DNA from: VGBV01 sp963813725
GTDB lineage: Bacteria; Actinomycetota; Thermoleophilia; Solirubrobacterales; 70-9
Direction: 5' to 3'
Assembly: GCA_963813725.1 (NCBI GenBank)
Contig: CAWFAI010000013.1
Span: 248,001-312,000, forward strand
Length of the DNA: 64,000 nt
Each line of letters starts with the position of its first letter. Within the stretch, counting starts at the first letter, position 1. The notes beneath the pieces are model-generated. The model was given only the letters and a program-made list of their open reading frames with translations. It did not search any database and had not been told where the DNA came from. The translations under genes and the position numbers were made by a program. This document shows positions 52,627 through 62,005 of this stretch, piece by piece.

Positions 52627-54414
52627 GTGAAGGGGCGCTCAAAATCGCGCGCAAGGATGCGCGCCGCTGCTGTGGCGGCGGCGTCGCTGATGGCTGTCCT
52701 GATGCTGCCCTCCGCGGCCAAGGCTTTGTACCTGTTCGAGCCTACGGGGGTCGGCACCAGCATCCATGGCCCGGTCGAGGTTGGCGCCGGTGACTTCGAC
52801 GGCGACGGCGACTCGGATCTCGTCACGCTGACGAAGACGGGCACCGACGTCGAGGTCAGGCTGAGGGGCCCGGACGGGACCTTCGCGCAGCCTGTCACCT
52901 ACGCGAGCGGGAGCGTGGATGCGCGCGGGGTCGTGGTCGCCGACTTCAACGGCGACGGCGATCCCGATATCGCAAAATCGGCGGCCGATGTCAACAACGT
53001 CTCGATCCTGCTCGGGGACGAGGCGCCGGGGGGCCTTTCCCCCGGAGGCGGCTTCGAGGCGCCGATCACCTACTCGACGGCCGCAGCTTCAGCCGGGATC
53101 GCGGCCGGCGACTTCGACGGAGACGCTGACCTGGACCTCGCCGTCGCCGACGTCGCCGACAACGAAGTCGACATCCTGCGCGGAAAGGGAGACGGGACGT
53201 TTGCGGCGGGAGGCTCTCTGTGGTGCGTGGCCGACCCCCGCGACGTGGTGGTCGGCAACTTCAACTCGGATCAGGATCCGGACCTCGCTGTCGCCACGAA
53301 CGGGCCCGACGTCGCGGTCTTCAAGGGATCGTGGGGCACCAAGTTCCACGGGGCCAGCACCCTCACGGGGGGCTCCGGCCAGTCGGACATCGCCTCGGGA
53401 GACGTAAACGGGGACGCTGATCCCGACCTCGTCGTCGCCAATTCCAATGACGACACCGTGTCGCTGTTCCTCGGTGAAGCCGGGACGGTGTTCGCCGGCG
53501 CCCAGAATCTCGCGGTCGGCGACAACCCGCACGGCAGCGCCATCCGGGACTTCGACATCGACGGCGACCAAGACGTGGCGGTAGCCAACTTCAACTCGAA
53601 CAACGTCTCGATCCTTCCCAACCAGGGCACGGGCAACCTCGGCCCCGCTGTCAACTTCGCCAGCGGGGCGACTCCGGCGGAGCTCTTGGCCGGGGAGTTC
53701 GGTGGTGACCCCCACCCCGACATCGTCGTCCCCAATCTCTTCGACGGCGAGATAAGCCTGCTGCTCGGGGGTTCCGACCCGAAGGCGGCCTTCCAAGCGC
53801 GGATCGTGGTCGAACCCGTATCGGGAAACGTCCGCTATCAGTGCCCGGGAGGTCCCGTGACGCAGCTCACGGCACTGCGGGAGCTGCCGCTCAACTGCAT
53901 CATCTTCGCCTCGGATGGGCGGGTGCGAATCACCACGGCGGACGAGGCTGGCGCCGAGCAGACCGCCGAGTTCTACGGCGGCGACTTCAGGATCACGCAG
54001 GTCGTGGAGGGCTCGAACGCCGCCGGCACCGCCAAGGCGAAGAAGAAGAAGAAGGCCAAGGACAAGGGTCCCCGGCGGACGATCACCGTGCTCTCGCTGT
54101 ACGGGCCGAAGCTCGACTGCCCCGATGCGAAGAGCGGGGCGGCGAGCTCGGGGCCGGTGGCGCACGCCTCCGCCAGGAAGCGGGGCCTGTGGGGGAGCGG
54201 CAGGGGCCGGTTCCGGACAAAGGGGAGCCGGAGCTCGGCGACGGTCAGGGGCACCACCTGGAACGTGACCGACACCTGCAACGGGACGCTCACCCAGGTC
54301 ACCGAAGGATCCGTCACGGTGCGCGACTTCACCCTCCGTCGGACCGTGATCGTGCGCGCCGGCGAGAGCTACCTGGCCTCGAACAGGAAGCCTCGCCGGG
54401 TGAAGAAGCGGTAG
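52627..54414 (+). CDS. Secreted FG-GAP/VCBS-repeat protein with FecR-like C-terminal domain
   Basis: 595 residues from GTG, nine bases after TAGAGT. A signal peptide (AAAVAAASLMAVLMLPSAAKA) is followed by about seven FG-GAP repeats with calcium-loop-like DFDGDGDSDLV, DFNGDGDPDIA, DVNGDADPDLV motifs (residues about 40-380). From about 400 there is a FecR-like beta domain (VSGNVRYQCPGG, GRVRITTADEAGAEQTAEFYGGDFRI) with a KKKKKAK linker and LWGSGRGRFRTKGSRSSATVRGTTWNVTD. It lies 78 bases before a CHASE2 cyclase gene and may be its extracellular partner; that is inference. Confidence 0.85.
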   Translation: MKGRSKSRARMRAAAVAAASLMAVLMLPSAAKALYLFEPTGVGTSIHGPVEVGAGDFDGDGDSDLVTLTKTGTDVEVRLRGPDGTFAQPVTYASGSVDARGVVVADFNGDGDPDIAKSAADVNNVSILLGDEAPGGLSPGGGFEAPITYSTAAASAGIAAGDFDGDADLDLAVADVADNEVDILRGKGDGTFAAGGSLWCVADPRDVVVGNFNSDQDPDLAVATNGPDVAVFKGSWGTKFHGASTLTGGSGQSDIASGDVNGDADPDLVVANSNDDTVSLFLGEAGTVFAGAQNLAVGDNPHGSAIRDFDIDGDQDVAVANFNSNNVSILPNQGTGNLGPAVNFASGATPAELLAGEFGGDPHPDIVVPNLFDGEISLLLGGSDPKAAFQARIVVEPVSGNVRYQCPGGPVTQLTALRELPLNCIIFASDGRVRITTADEAGAEQTAEFYGGDFRITQVVEGSNAAGTAKAKKKKKAKDKGPRRTITVLSLYGPKLDCPDAKSGAASSGPVAHASARKRGLWGSGRGRFRTKGSRSSATVRGTTWNVTDTCNGTLTQVTEGSVTVRDFTLRRTVIVRAGESYLASNRKPRRVKKR

Positions 54415-54456
54415 CTCAGCCGTTCGCTCGCCGCGCGCACGCCAATGACGGGGAAG

Positions 54457-54462
54457 TAGGTT
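54457..54462 (+). promoter_or_regulatory. Putative -10 box of the CHASE2 cyclase gene
   Basis: TAGGTT, seven bases before the ATG of the eight-codon upstream ORF. Confidence 0.4.
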
Positions 54463-54469
54463 GCCCGAC

Positions 54470-54496
54470 ATGAGTCCTCCAGGGGACCCAGCGTGA
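54470..54496 (+). CDS. Possible eight-codon leader ORF overlapping the cyclase start
   Basis: ATG 54470 reads MSPPGDPA and ends at a TGA overlapping the cyclase GTG as GTGA. It lies seven bases after TAGGTT, so a leaderless mRNA would begin with this ORF and reach the cyclase by re-initiation. A base error that split a longer N-terminus is an alternative. Confidence 0.35.
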   Translation: MSPPGDPA

Positions 54497-56271
54497 GGGC
54501 ACGACGCGCTTACCGGCTCGCCCTGATTGCGACCGCGACGGTGGCTGTAGCCGGGGGCGTTGCCGCCTACGGGCTCGGCGCCTTCGACGGAGCTGACCTA
54601 GCGACCGTCGACCAGCGCTTCACGATCAGGGGGGAGCAACCGCCGCCCGAGGAGCTGGTGTTCGTGAAGATCGACGACGAGACCTTCAACGAGCTCCGGT
54701 CGCAGTTTCCGCTGCCCCGTGGCACCCACGCCGACGTGATCCGCAACATCGCGGCCGACGGTGCCAAGACGATCGCCTACGACGTGCAGTTCACCGAGCC
54801 CGGGCCGGATCCGAGCCAGGACAACGCGCTCATCCTCGCCGCCCGGCGGGCGGGAAACGTGGTCCTAGCCACCACCGAGGTCGATGCGCAGGGGCGGACC
54901 AGGATCTTCGGCGGCGACCGGGGCCTGGCCTTCTCGCGTGGGACGCCCGGTGAGTCGAGCGTGATCAACGATCCCGACGGGGCCGTGCGGCGAATCGAGT
55001 TCGAGATCGACGGCCTCACGAGCTTCTCGATGGCGGCCGCCGAGACCTTCCTCGGGGGCGAGGTGGTTACGCCGGACGGCGAGTCCGCCTGGATCGACTA
55101 CGCCGGTCCTCCCCGGACCATCGAGTCGATCCCGTTCTCGGATGTGCAGGCCGGCGACTTCGAGCCCGGCACCTTCGACGGCAAGATCGCGGTCGTGGGC
55201 GCCTTCGCGCCCTCCCTCCAGGACCGTCACGAGACCTCGACCACCGGTGCGGAAACGATGGCGGGCCCCGAAATCCACGCGAATGCGATCGCGACGATCC
55301 TCGACGACTTTCCCCTGCGCGAGGGCCCCGCCTGGCTGGACGTGCTCCTGATCGCGCTGCTGGGCGCCGCCGCGCCGCTGTTGGCGCTGCGGATCAGCGC
55401 CTTTGCGGCGGTGCTCACGACGGTCGCGCTCGCCGCGCTCTTCTTGCTCGCGGCGCAGCTGCTGTTCAACGACGGCACGATCGTAACCGTCATCTACCCG
55501 CTGGCGGCGGCGGCGTTCTCGGCCATCGTCAGCCTGGTGCTGTTCGGACTGCTGACGGCATTCGAACGCGAGCGCGCGCGGGACGCGTTCGGCCGCTTCG
55601 TACCCGAGGCGGTGGTGGGGGAGGTGCTCGATCGAGCCGACGGCGTGCGCCTCGGCGGCGTCCGGACGGAGAGCACGGTCCTCTTCAGCGATCTGCGCGG
55701 CTTCACCTCGTTCGCCGAGAAACGGCAGCCCGACGAGGTGATCGAGATCCTCAACCACTACCTGGCGGCGATGAGCGACGCGATCCTCGACCACGGCGGG
55801 ACCCTGGTCTCGTACATGGGCGACGGGATCATGGCTATATTCGGCGCCCCGCTCGATCAGCCCGATCACGCCGACCGGGCAGTCCGCGCCGCCCGCGCGA
55901 TGATCGAGCGCAACGATGAGTTCAACGACTGGCTCGTCGACCAACGTGTCTCCGAGGGGTTCAAGATGGGCATCGGCCTGAACACGGGATTCGTGATGGC
56001 CGGGAACGTCGGCTCAGAGCGCCGCTTGGAGTACACGGCCATCGGCGATACGACGAACACCGGCGCCCGCTTGGAGGGAATGACGAAGGGGACCCCCTGG
56101 CAGCTCTACCTCTCGGAGTCGACTCGCGAGGCCATGTCCGAGGTCCCGGAAGAGATCGAGAGGGTAGGCTCGGTCGAGATCCGCGGCCGCGAGGCCGAGA
56201 TCGTCGTCTGGACGCTGCCCAGCGCGCGCTACGTGTCCTCGGCGGACAGGCGGCAAGCGCTGGCGGGCTAG
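54493..56271 (+). CDS. CHASE2-domain class III adenylate/guanylate cyclase
   Basis: 592 residues from GTG. An N-terminal helix leads into a CHASE2 extracellular sensor (about 25-270: LVFVKIDDETFNELRSQFPLPRGTHADVIRNIAADGAKTIAYDVQF, VVGAFAPSLQDRHETST). Three helices follow (about 276-355), then the cyclase domain: STVLFSDLRGFTSF with the first metal Asp, LVSYMGDGIMAIFGAP with the second, and GNVGSERRLEYTAIGDTTNTGARLE. The Lys and Thr of these motifs indicate ATP and so cAMP output. It is the only cyclase seen here and could feed the MFS-cNMP fusion at 37912. Its stop shares CTAG with the convergent E2 gene. Confidence 0.9.
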   Translation: MRARRAYRLALIATATVAVAGGVAAYGLGAFDGADLATVDQRFTIRGEQPPPEELVFVKIDDETFNELRSQFPLPRGTHADVIRNIAADGAKTIAYDVQFTEPGPDPSQDNALILAARRAGNVVLATTEVDAQGRTRIFGGDRGLAFSRGTPGESSVINDPDGAVRRIEFEIDGLTSFSMAAAETFLGGEVVTPDGESAWIDYAGPPRTIESIPFSDVQAGDFEPGTFDGKIAVVGAFAPSLQDRHETSTTGAETMAGPEIHANAIATILDDFPLREGPAWLDVLLIALLGAAAPLLALRISAFAAVLTTVALAALFLLAAQLLFNDGTIVTVIYPLAAAAFSAIVSLVLFGLLTAFERERARDAFGRFVPEAVVGEVLDRADGVRLGGVRTESTVLFSDLRGFTSFAEKRQPDEVIEILNHYLAAMSDAILDHGGTLVSYMGDGIMAIFGAPLDQPDHADRAVRAARAMIERNDEFNDWLVDQRVSEGFKMGIGLNTGFVMAGNVGSERRLEYTAIGDTTNTGARLEGMTKGTPWQLYLSESTREAMSEVPEEIERVGSVEIRGREAEIVVWTLPSARYVSSADRRQALAG

Positions 56272-57656
56272 AGCGCGAGGCCGATCGGCTCCTCGAGCAG
56301 CTCCCGGACCCGCTTCAGGAACAGCGCCCCGTCCGCCCCGTAGAGGATGCGGTGATCGCAGGCGAGGGTGACGCCCATCATCTCCCGCGCCTCGATCTCG
56401 CCGCCGTCGGTCACCACCGGCTTCGCCTTCAGCTCGCCCACCGCCAGGATCCCGGCCTGCGGGGTGTTGATCACCGCCCGAAGTTGGAGACCCCGTACAT
56501 GCCCAGGTTGGAGACGGTGAACGTGCCCCCCGACAGCTCGGGCGGCGTGATCTGGCCGTCGCGCACCCGCTGGGCCAGCGCCTTGGTCTCCGCCGAGATC
56601 TGGCGCAGGCCCTTCAGGTCGGCGTCGAAGACGGTCGGCACCACGAGTGCATCCTGCGCGGCGACCGCGACGCCGACGTTGACCCTCGAGTACTGCTCGA
56701 TCTTCCCGTCCCGATAGGCGCCGTTGGCCCTTGGAAACTCCCGCAGGGCGAGCGCGCAGGCCTTCACCACCATGTCGTTGAAGGTGGGCACGCCTTCGCC
56801 CTCAGCGGCCATCTCCTTCAGCTTCTTGCGCCCCGCGACGGCGGACGTCATGTCGATCTCGGCCTGCAGGTAGAAGTGCGGGGCGGTGGCCTTCGACTCC
56901 GCCATCCGCCGCGCCACGGTCTGCTGCAGCTTGGTCAGCTCGATGACCTCAACCTGCCCCTTGGCGGTCTCGGGCTTCTCCTGTGCCCCAGCGGTCGGCC
57001 CCGCCGGAGCGACAGCCGCCGGCGCCGCAGCGGCCTGCGCCGGAGCGGCGCCTGCCCCGGCGACCGCCTTCTCCACATCAGCCTTCACGATCCGCCCGCC
57101 CGGCCCGGATCCGTCCAGGGAGTTCAGATCGACGCCGCGATCTTTGGCTATGCGCTTCGCAATGGGAGACGCCTTGACCCGCCCATCCCCATCACGGCCG
57201 ACACCCTCAACAGCGGCCGGGGAAGGCGGTGGCCGGCAGCCTGCGCGCCCGGAACCCTCCCCATCGGAACCCTGAGGGGCGGTGGCGGGGGCCGGATCGG
57301 AGACAGTCGCAGTTTCTTTTTCTGTTGGGATCTTTTTGGATATCTGTCTCAGAGCCGGCCCCCGACGCCGGCCCACCGTTTGCGCTTTCAGCTTTTTCGG
57401 GTCGCTGCTTTCGCATCTCGCCCGCGTCCCCGACCTTGGCGATCACCTCGCCGATCCCCAGCGTCGCCCCCTCGTCCGCCACGATCTCGGTCAGCGTGCC
57501 CGCGTCGGGCGCCTCGTAGACCATGTTCGCCTTGTCGGTCTCGATCTCGACCAGCTCGTCACCGACCGCGACCTCGTCGCCGACCGACTTCAGCCACTTG
57601 AGCACGGTCCCCTCCTCCATCGAGTCGGAGAGCCGGGGCATGACGACGTCAGGCAT
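56268..57656 (-). CDS. Dihydrolipoamide acetyltransferase E2 (pyruvate-dehydrogenase type), two frame breaks
   Basis: ATG 57656 starts a lipoyl domain (PDVVMPRLSDSMEEGTVLKWLKSVGDEVAVGDELVEIETDKANMVY). The frame breaks near 57310, within T-runs, into a linker, subunit-binding domain (KASPIAKRIAKDRGVDLNSLDGSGPGGRIVKADVEKAV) and catalytic domain. It breaks again near 56476 (one G missing in VSNFG...), after which AVINTPQAGILAVGEL and ACDHRILYGADGALFLKRVRELL follow. The restored length is about 460 residues. It ends in a shared CTAG with the cyclase gene. It transfers acetyl groups to CoA in the PDH complex. Confidence 0.85.
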
Positions 57657-58648
57657 CAGAGGCTCCCCTCAAGCGCGGCGAGCGCCGCGCTGACGACGTG
57701 CTCGGAGTGGGGCATCGCCGCCTGCTCCAGGCGCTTGGAGTAGGGCATCGGCACGTCCGCTCCGGTGACGCGCTGCACCGGCGCGTCGAGGTAGTCGAAG
57801 GCCTGCTCCTGGATCAGCGCCGCGAGGTTGGCGCCGACCCCGCCGTGCGGCCAACCCTCCTCGACGATCACCGCCCGGTTCGTCTTTCGCACCGACTCCA
57901 GGATCGTGTCGAGATCGAGCGGGCGCAGCGTGCGCGGGTCGATCACCTCCGCCTCGACCCCGTGCTCGTTCGAGAGCGTCTTGGCCGCCTGCTGCGCCGT
58001 CTCGGCCATGCGCAGGATGCCGACGATGGTGACGTCGCCGCCCTCGCGCCGGATCGCCGCCTCGCCGAAGTTGAGCACCTCCTCGTCGCCGTTGTCGGAC
58101 ACCTCGCCGCGCGAGCCATACAGCGACTCGTGCTCGATGAAGATCACGGGGTTGTCGTCGCGGATAGCCGCTTTCAACAGCGCCTTGCCGTCCGCCGGCG
58201 TCGAGGGACAGGCGACGAGCAGGCCGGGATAGTGCAGGAACATCGCCTCGAAGCTGTGGGAGTGGGTCGGCCCGAGCTGGTGCCCGCCGCCGCCGGGCAT
58301 CCGCACCACCAGCGGCACCCTCACCTGGCCGCCGAACATGTAGGGGATCGCGGCAGCGTGGTTGACGATCATGTCCATCGCCAGCAGGGCGAAGTTGACG
58401 GTCATGATCTCCACGATCGGCCGCAGCCCGGCCATCGCCGCGCCGACGCCGGTGCCGACGATCGTGTTCTCGGAGATCGGGGTGTCGCGGACCCGCTTCT
58501 CGCCGAACTCGTCCAGGAGCCCCTCGGTCACCTTGAAGGCGCCCTGGAAGACGCCCACGTCCTCGCCCATCACGAACACGGACTCGTCGCGGCGCATCTC
58601 CTCGGCCATCGCGTCGCGCAGCGCCTCCCGCATCCGCACCGTCGCCAT
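57656..58648 (-). CDS. Pyruvate dehydrogenase E1 beta subunit
   Basis: 330 residues. It overlaps both neighbours by one base (TGATG at each end). VFVMGEDVGVFQGAFKVTEGLLDEFGEKRVRDTPISENTIVGTGVGAAMAG, VNHAAAIPYMFGGQVRVPLVVRMPGGGGHQLGPTHSHSFEAMFLHYPG and EEGWPHGGVGANLAALI match PDH-type beta subunits. The tight E1alpha-E1beta-E2 order is that of pyruvate dehydrogenase in many Gram-positive bacteria; an acetoin or branched-chain complex is the alternative. Confidence 0.93.
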   Translation of the reverse strand: MATVRMREALRDAMAEEMRRDESVFVMGEDVGVFQGAFKVTEGLLDEFGEKRVRDTPISENTIVGTGVGAAMAGLRPIVEIMTVNFALLAMDMIVNHAAAIPYMFGGQVRVPLVVRMPGGGGHQLGPTHSHSFEAMFLHYPGLLVACPSTPADGKALLKAAIRDDNPVIFIEHESLYGSRGEVSDNGDEEVLNFGEAAIRREGGDVTIVGILRMAETAQQAAKTLSNEHGVEAEVIDPRTLRPLDLDTILESVRKTNRAVIVEEGWPHGGVGANLAALIQEQAFDYLDAPVQRVTGADVPMPYSKRLEQAAMPHSEHVVSAALAALEGSL

Positions 58649-59880
58649 CAGCCGGCCGCTCCGGGTTCCTCGTCGGGCTCGTCCCCCTCGTCTCTGCGCT
58701 TGCTCGCGGCCCCCGGTCCCGCGTAGGCCGCGCCGCGCTCGGCCAGCTCCTGGGCACGCTCCCCGGCGTCGCGCTCCTCCTCGCCGGGATGGGGGTCGGG
58801 CGAGCGCTCGTCCACGGCGTACCAGCCCGAGACCTCCTCGGCCCCGACGTAGAGGTGGTCATACAGCGAGTCCAGGTCGGGCTCGGCCGAGGCGTCGGCG
58901 AACTCGGCGGCGGCCACCACCGCCTCGTCGGCCTCGGCGCGCAGCTCCTCGACATCCTTCTCGGCCACGACGCCCTCGTCCACCAGGCGCTTGGCGAAGC
59001 TCTCGATCGGGTCCTTGCGCTGCCACTCCTCGACCTCCTCCTTCTCGCGATAGACCTCCGGGTCGGCCGCGGAGTGACCGCGGTAGCGGTAGGTGAAGGC
59101 CTCGACCAGCGTCGGCTGGCGCTTCTCGCGCGCGAGCTTGATGTGCTTCGTCACGGTCTCGCGCACCGCCATCACGTCCATGCCGTCCACCCGCACGCCC
59201 GGGACGCCGTACCCCTCGGCCTTCTTGGAGAGGTCGGTCACCGCGGAGTGCCGCTCGACCGAGGTCCCCATGCCGTAGAGGTTGTTCTCGACCAGGAACA
59301 CGACGGGCAGGCTCCACAGCGCGGCCAGGTTCATCGTCTCGCCGAAGTTGCCGGTGTTCGAGGCACCGTCGCCGATCATGCAGACGGTGACCGTGTCCTC
59401 GCCCTTGTAGTCGGAGGCCAGCCCCAGCCCGGCCGCCAGGGGCAGCGTGCCGCCGACGATCCCGTAGCCGCCCATGAAGCGCTTCTCGAGGTCGAAGATG
59501 TGCATCGAGCCGCCGCGCCCGCCCGACGTGCCGTCCACTCGGCCGAAGATCTCGGCCATCACGTTCTTCGGGTCGGTGCCGCGGGCGATCGCGTGGCCGT
59601 GGGTGCGGTAGGTGCCGATCAGGTAGTCGTCATCCCGCATCACCGAGGTGGTGCCGACGATCGTCGCCTCCTCGCCGATCGCCAGATGAAGGAAGCCGCC
59701 GGCCTTGGCCTTCTGGTACTGCCGGCCCGCCTCCTCCTCGAAGCGGCGGATCAGCATCATCGTCGCCAGCAGCTCCCGGCTCTCCTTCTTGCCCGGCAGC
59801 TTCGGCTTCGCCCCCTTTCCGTCGGACGAGGGCTTGCCCTTGGCACTGGGCTTCGACTCCCGTGTCTTGCTCTGAGCCAT
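58648..59880 (-). CDS. Pyruvate dehydrogenase E1 alpha subunit
   Basis: 410 residues. A Lys/Ser-rich N-terminus and an acidic Gly-rich C-terminus surround the core. Motifs: GGFLHLAIGEEATIVGTTSVM, GRGGSMHIFDLEKRFMGGYGIVGG, the TPP signature GDGASNTGNFGETMNLAALWSLPVVFLVENN, and YRYRGHSAADPE in the phospho-loop. This is the PdhA pattern. ATG 59880 follows TAGGCT by eight bases, indicating a leaderless start of the E1alpha-E1beta-E2 operon. The lpd gene that completes the complex lies three genes upstream on the same strand. Confidence 0.94.
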   Translation of the reverse strand: MAQSKTRESKPSAKGKPSSDGKGAKPKLPGKKESRELLATMMLIRRFEEEAGRQYQKAKAGGFLHLAIGEEATIVGTTSVMRDDDYLIGTYRTHGHAIARGTDPKNVMAEIFGRVDGTSGGRGGSMHIFDLEKRFMGGYGIVGGTLPLAAGLGLASDYKGEDTVTVCMIGDGASNTGNFGETMNLAALWSLPVVFLVENNLYGMGTSVERHSAVTDLSKKAEGYGVPGVRVDGMDVMAVRETVTKHIKLAREKRQPTLVEAFTYRYRGHSAADPEVYREKEEVEEWQRKDPIESFAKRLVDEGVVAEKDVEELRAEADEAVVAAAEFADASAEPDLDSLYDHLYVGAEEVSGWYAVDERSPDPHPGEEERDAGERAQELAERGAAYAGPGAASKRRDEGDEPDEEPGAAG

Positions 59881-59888
59881 CGGGAATC

Positions 59889-59894
59889 AGCCTA
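59889..59894 (-). promoter_or_regulatory. Putative leaderless -10 box of the pdh operon
   Basis: TAGGCT on the minus strand, eight bases before ATG 59880. Confidence 0.45.
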
Positions 59895-59941
59895 CCCCTC
59901 CGGTGGCACTGCCTATCCAGCGATTGCGCCCACGGCCTGCA

Positions 59942-60547
59942 TCAGCCTACGCAGGCCGCTTTCGCGGCCTCCTCGAGCCGGTCGTCCCCCCAGAAGAGCC
60001 GGCGCCCCACGGCCACGGTGGGGATGCCCTCCACGCCGCGCTCGATCGCCTCCTCGGTCGCGCGCTGCAGCTTCTGCTTGACCGACGCGGTCTCGATCCC
60101 CTGCAGCACCGCCTTCGGGTGCAGCTCACAGGCTGCGGCTGCGATCAGCACGTTGTCGACGTCGCTCAGGTCCTTGCCGCCCGCGAACGCCTGGCGGAAG
60201 GCGGCGAGGCTGAAGGACACGACCCGGCCCGACTCCTTTGCGTACGTCGCCGCCCGCAGCGGTGTGAGGCTGTAGTTGTCGGCCGGCCAGCCCTCGGGAT
60301 AGAGGACCTCGGGCAGCCCGCGCTCATCGGCGCGCCGCTGGATCTCCTCGAAGTCGGCCGAGCGGTCCTGCTCGAACGACCATGGCCGCCGGCCGCTCTG
60401 CTTCAGGACGTGGCCGAACGAGATCGGCTTCCACTCGGGCTGCTCGGCCTCAGCCTGAGCGAACAGGGCGCTGATCCGCTCGGCTGCCAGGTACGAGTAG
60501 GGCGAGCTGAAGTCGTAGTAGAAGGTCGCGGCCCGGTCAGCTGACAT
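59942..60547 (-). CDS. DsbA-family / 2-hydroxychromene-2-carboxylate isomerase-like protein
   Basis: 201 residues. It starts ATFYYDFSSPYSYLAAERISALF, the DSBA-like fold of HCCA isomerases and FrnE-like proteins, with a DFSSPYSY substrate loop instead of CxxC, so disulfide oxidoreductase chemistry is unlikely. The C-terminal part (GVEGIPTVAVGRRLFWGDDRLEEA) carries the cis-Pro loop. The natural substrate is unknown. The ATG lies eight bases after TACGGT. It is separated from both pdh and lpd and probably has its own transcript. Confidence 0.85.
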   Translation of the reverse strand: MSADRAATFYYDFSSPYSYLAAERISALFAQAEAEQPEWKPISFGHVLKQSGRRPWSFEQDRSADFEEIQRRADERGLPEVLYPEGWPADNYSLTPLRAATYAKESGRVVSFSLAAFRQAFAGGKDLSDVDNVLIAAAACELHPKAVLQGIETASVKQKLQRATEEAIERGVEGIPTVAVGRRLFWGDDRLEEAAKAACVG

Positions 60548-60555
60548 CAGCCGGG

Positions 60556-60561
60556 ACCGTA
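60556..60561 (-). promoter_or_regulatory. Putative leaderless -10 box of the DsbA-like isomerase gene
   Basis: TACGGT on the minus strand, eight bases before ATG 60547. Confidence 0.4.
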
Positions 60562-60580
60562 GCGGCCGCCTGCGTCAATC

Positions 60581-60598
60581 GCGGCTGCAAGCAGCCGC
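60581..60598 (-). terminator. Hairpin after lpd
   Basis: GCGGCTG-CAAG-CAGCCGC is a perfect seven-pair stem 27 bases after the lpd stop on the minus strand. No T-run follows, as is common for GC-rich actinobacterial terminators. Confidence 0.45.
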
Positions 60599-60624
60599 TC
60601 AGAGAGAGTGCGGCCTGACGGTCC

Positions 60625-62005
60625 CTACGCGTGAATCGGCCAGCCCTCGACGGCGCGGGCGGCGTCCAGGATCGCTTCGGACATCGTCGGGTGAGGATGG
60701 ATGATGCGGGCGAGCTCGGGGTAGCCGCCCTCGAGCGCCATCACGTTCACCAGCTCGCTGATCATGTCGCAGGCGATGTTGCCGACGACGTGGGCGCCCA
60801 GGATCTCGCCGTACTCCGAGTCGCCGACGATCTTCACCAGCCCGGCGCGGTCGTCGTATACGACCGAGGCGCCGGCGCCGCCGAGCTTGAACTTCCCGAC
60901 CTTGACCTGCTTCCCAGCCTCCTTGGCCTGCTCCTCGGTCATGCCGACGCTCGCCACCTGCGGGTGGCAGAAGGTGGCGCCCGCGACCAGGCCGACGTCG
61001 ATCGGGTGGGTCTGCTGGCCGGCGGCGTGCTCGACGGCGACGACGGCCTCCTCCGAGGCCTTGTGGGCCAGGGCGGGCCCGCGCACGAGGTCGCCGATCG
61101 CGTAGACGCCGTCGGCGCTGGTGCGCTGGTATTCGTCGATGGCGATGCGGCCGTTCTCTTCGGTCTTGACGCCGGCCGCGTCGAGGCCGAGCGCCTCGGT
61201 GTCGGGCCGACGGCCGCCGGCGATCGCCAGGTGGTCGGCCTTCAGCTCCTTGCCGCCGGCCTGCACCTTGACCCCGGTCTTCTGCTCGCTCACGCCCTCG
61301 ACCTTTGTTCCCAGCATCACCTCGATGCCGTCCTGCTTGAACTGGCGCTCGGCCACGCGGGCCATGTCCTTGTCCTCCGCGGGCAGCACCTGATCGAGCA
61401 TCTCGACCAGCGTCACCTCCGTCCCCAATCGGGCATAGGCCGATGCGATCTCCGAGCCCGACGCTCCCGCGCCGGCGACGACCAGGGCCTTCGGCATCTT
61501 CTCCAGCGACCAGGCGCCCCAGGTGTCGATCACGCGCTCGGAGAAGTCGATGCCCGGGATCGGCATCGCGACGGAGCCGGTGGCGATGACGATCGCCTTG
61601 GCCTCGTGGGTGTCCGACGTCTTCCCGGACGTGACCTTGACCTTGCCGCCGCCCTCGAGCGACCCCTCGCCGTTCAGGAACTCGACCTTGTTCTTCTTCC
61701 ACAGCATCGTGACGCCGTCGGTCGAGCGTCTTTGAGACCTTGGCGCGGCGCTCCTGCACGGCCTTCCAGTCGATGCCGACGCCGCTGGCCTTGATCCCCA
61801 GCTCGGGACCGGACTCCGCGACCGTGGCGTAGACCTCCGCGGTGTGCAGGACGGTCTTGGCCGGGATGCACGCGTAGTTGAGGCAGCGGCCGCCGGGCTT
61901 GTCGCGTTCGACGACCGCGGTCTTCTGGCCCAGCTGTGCGGCCCGGATCGCGGCGACGTAGCCGCCCGGGCCGCCGCCGATCACGATCACGTCGAAACTA
62001 GCCAT
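60625..62005 (-). CDS. lpd: Dihydrolipoamide dehydrogenase (E3), one frame break
   Basis: ATG 62005 starts FDVIVIGGGPGGYVAAIRAAQLGQKTAVVE with the FAD-binding GGGPGG motif, and the redox disulfide is GGRCLNYACIPAK. Near 61725 the frame shifts from KVSKTL to TDGVTMLWKKNKVEFLNGEG, after which everything is intact: NAD-binding VVAGAGASGSEIASAYARLG, ATGSVAMPI, AIGDLVRGPALAHKASEE and the C-terminal IHPHPTMSEAI with the catalytic His. The restored length is about 460 residues. It reoxidises dihydrolipoamide on both E2s. It overlaps the GroES-like gene's end. Confidence 0.9.
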
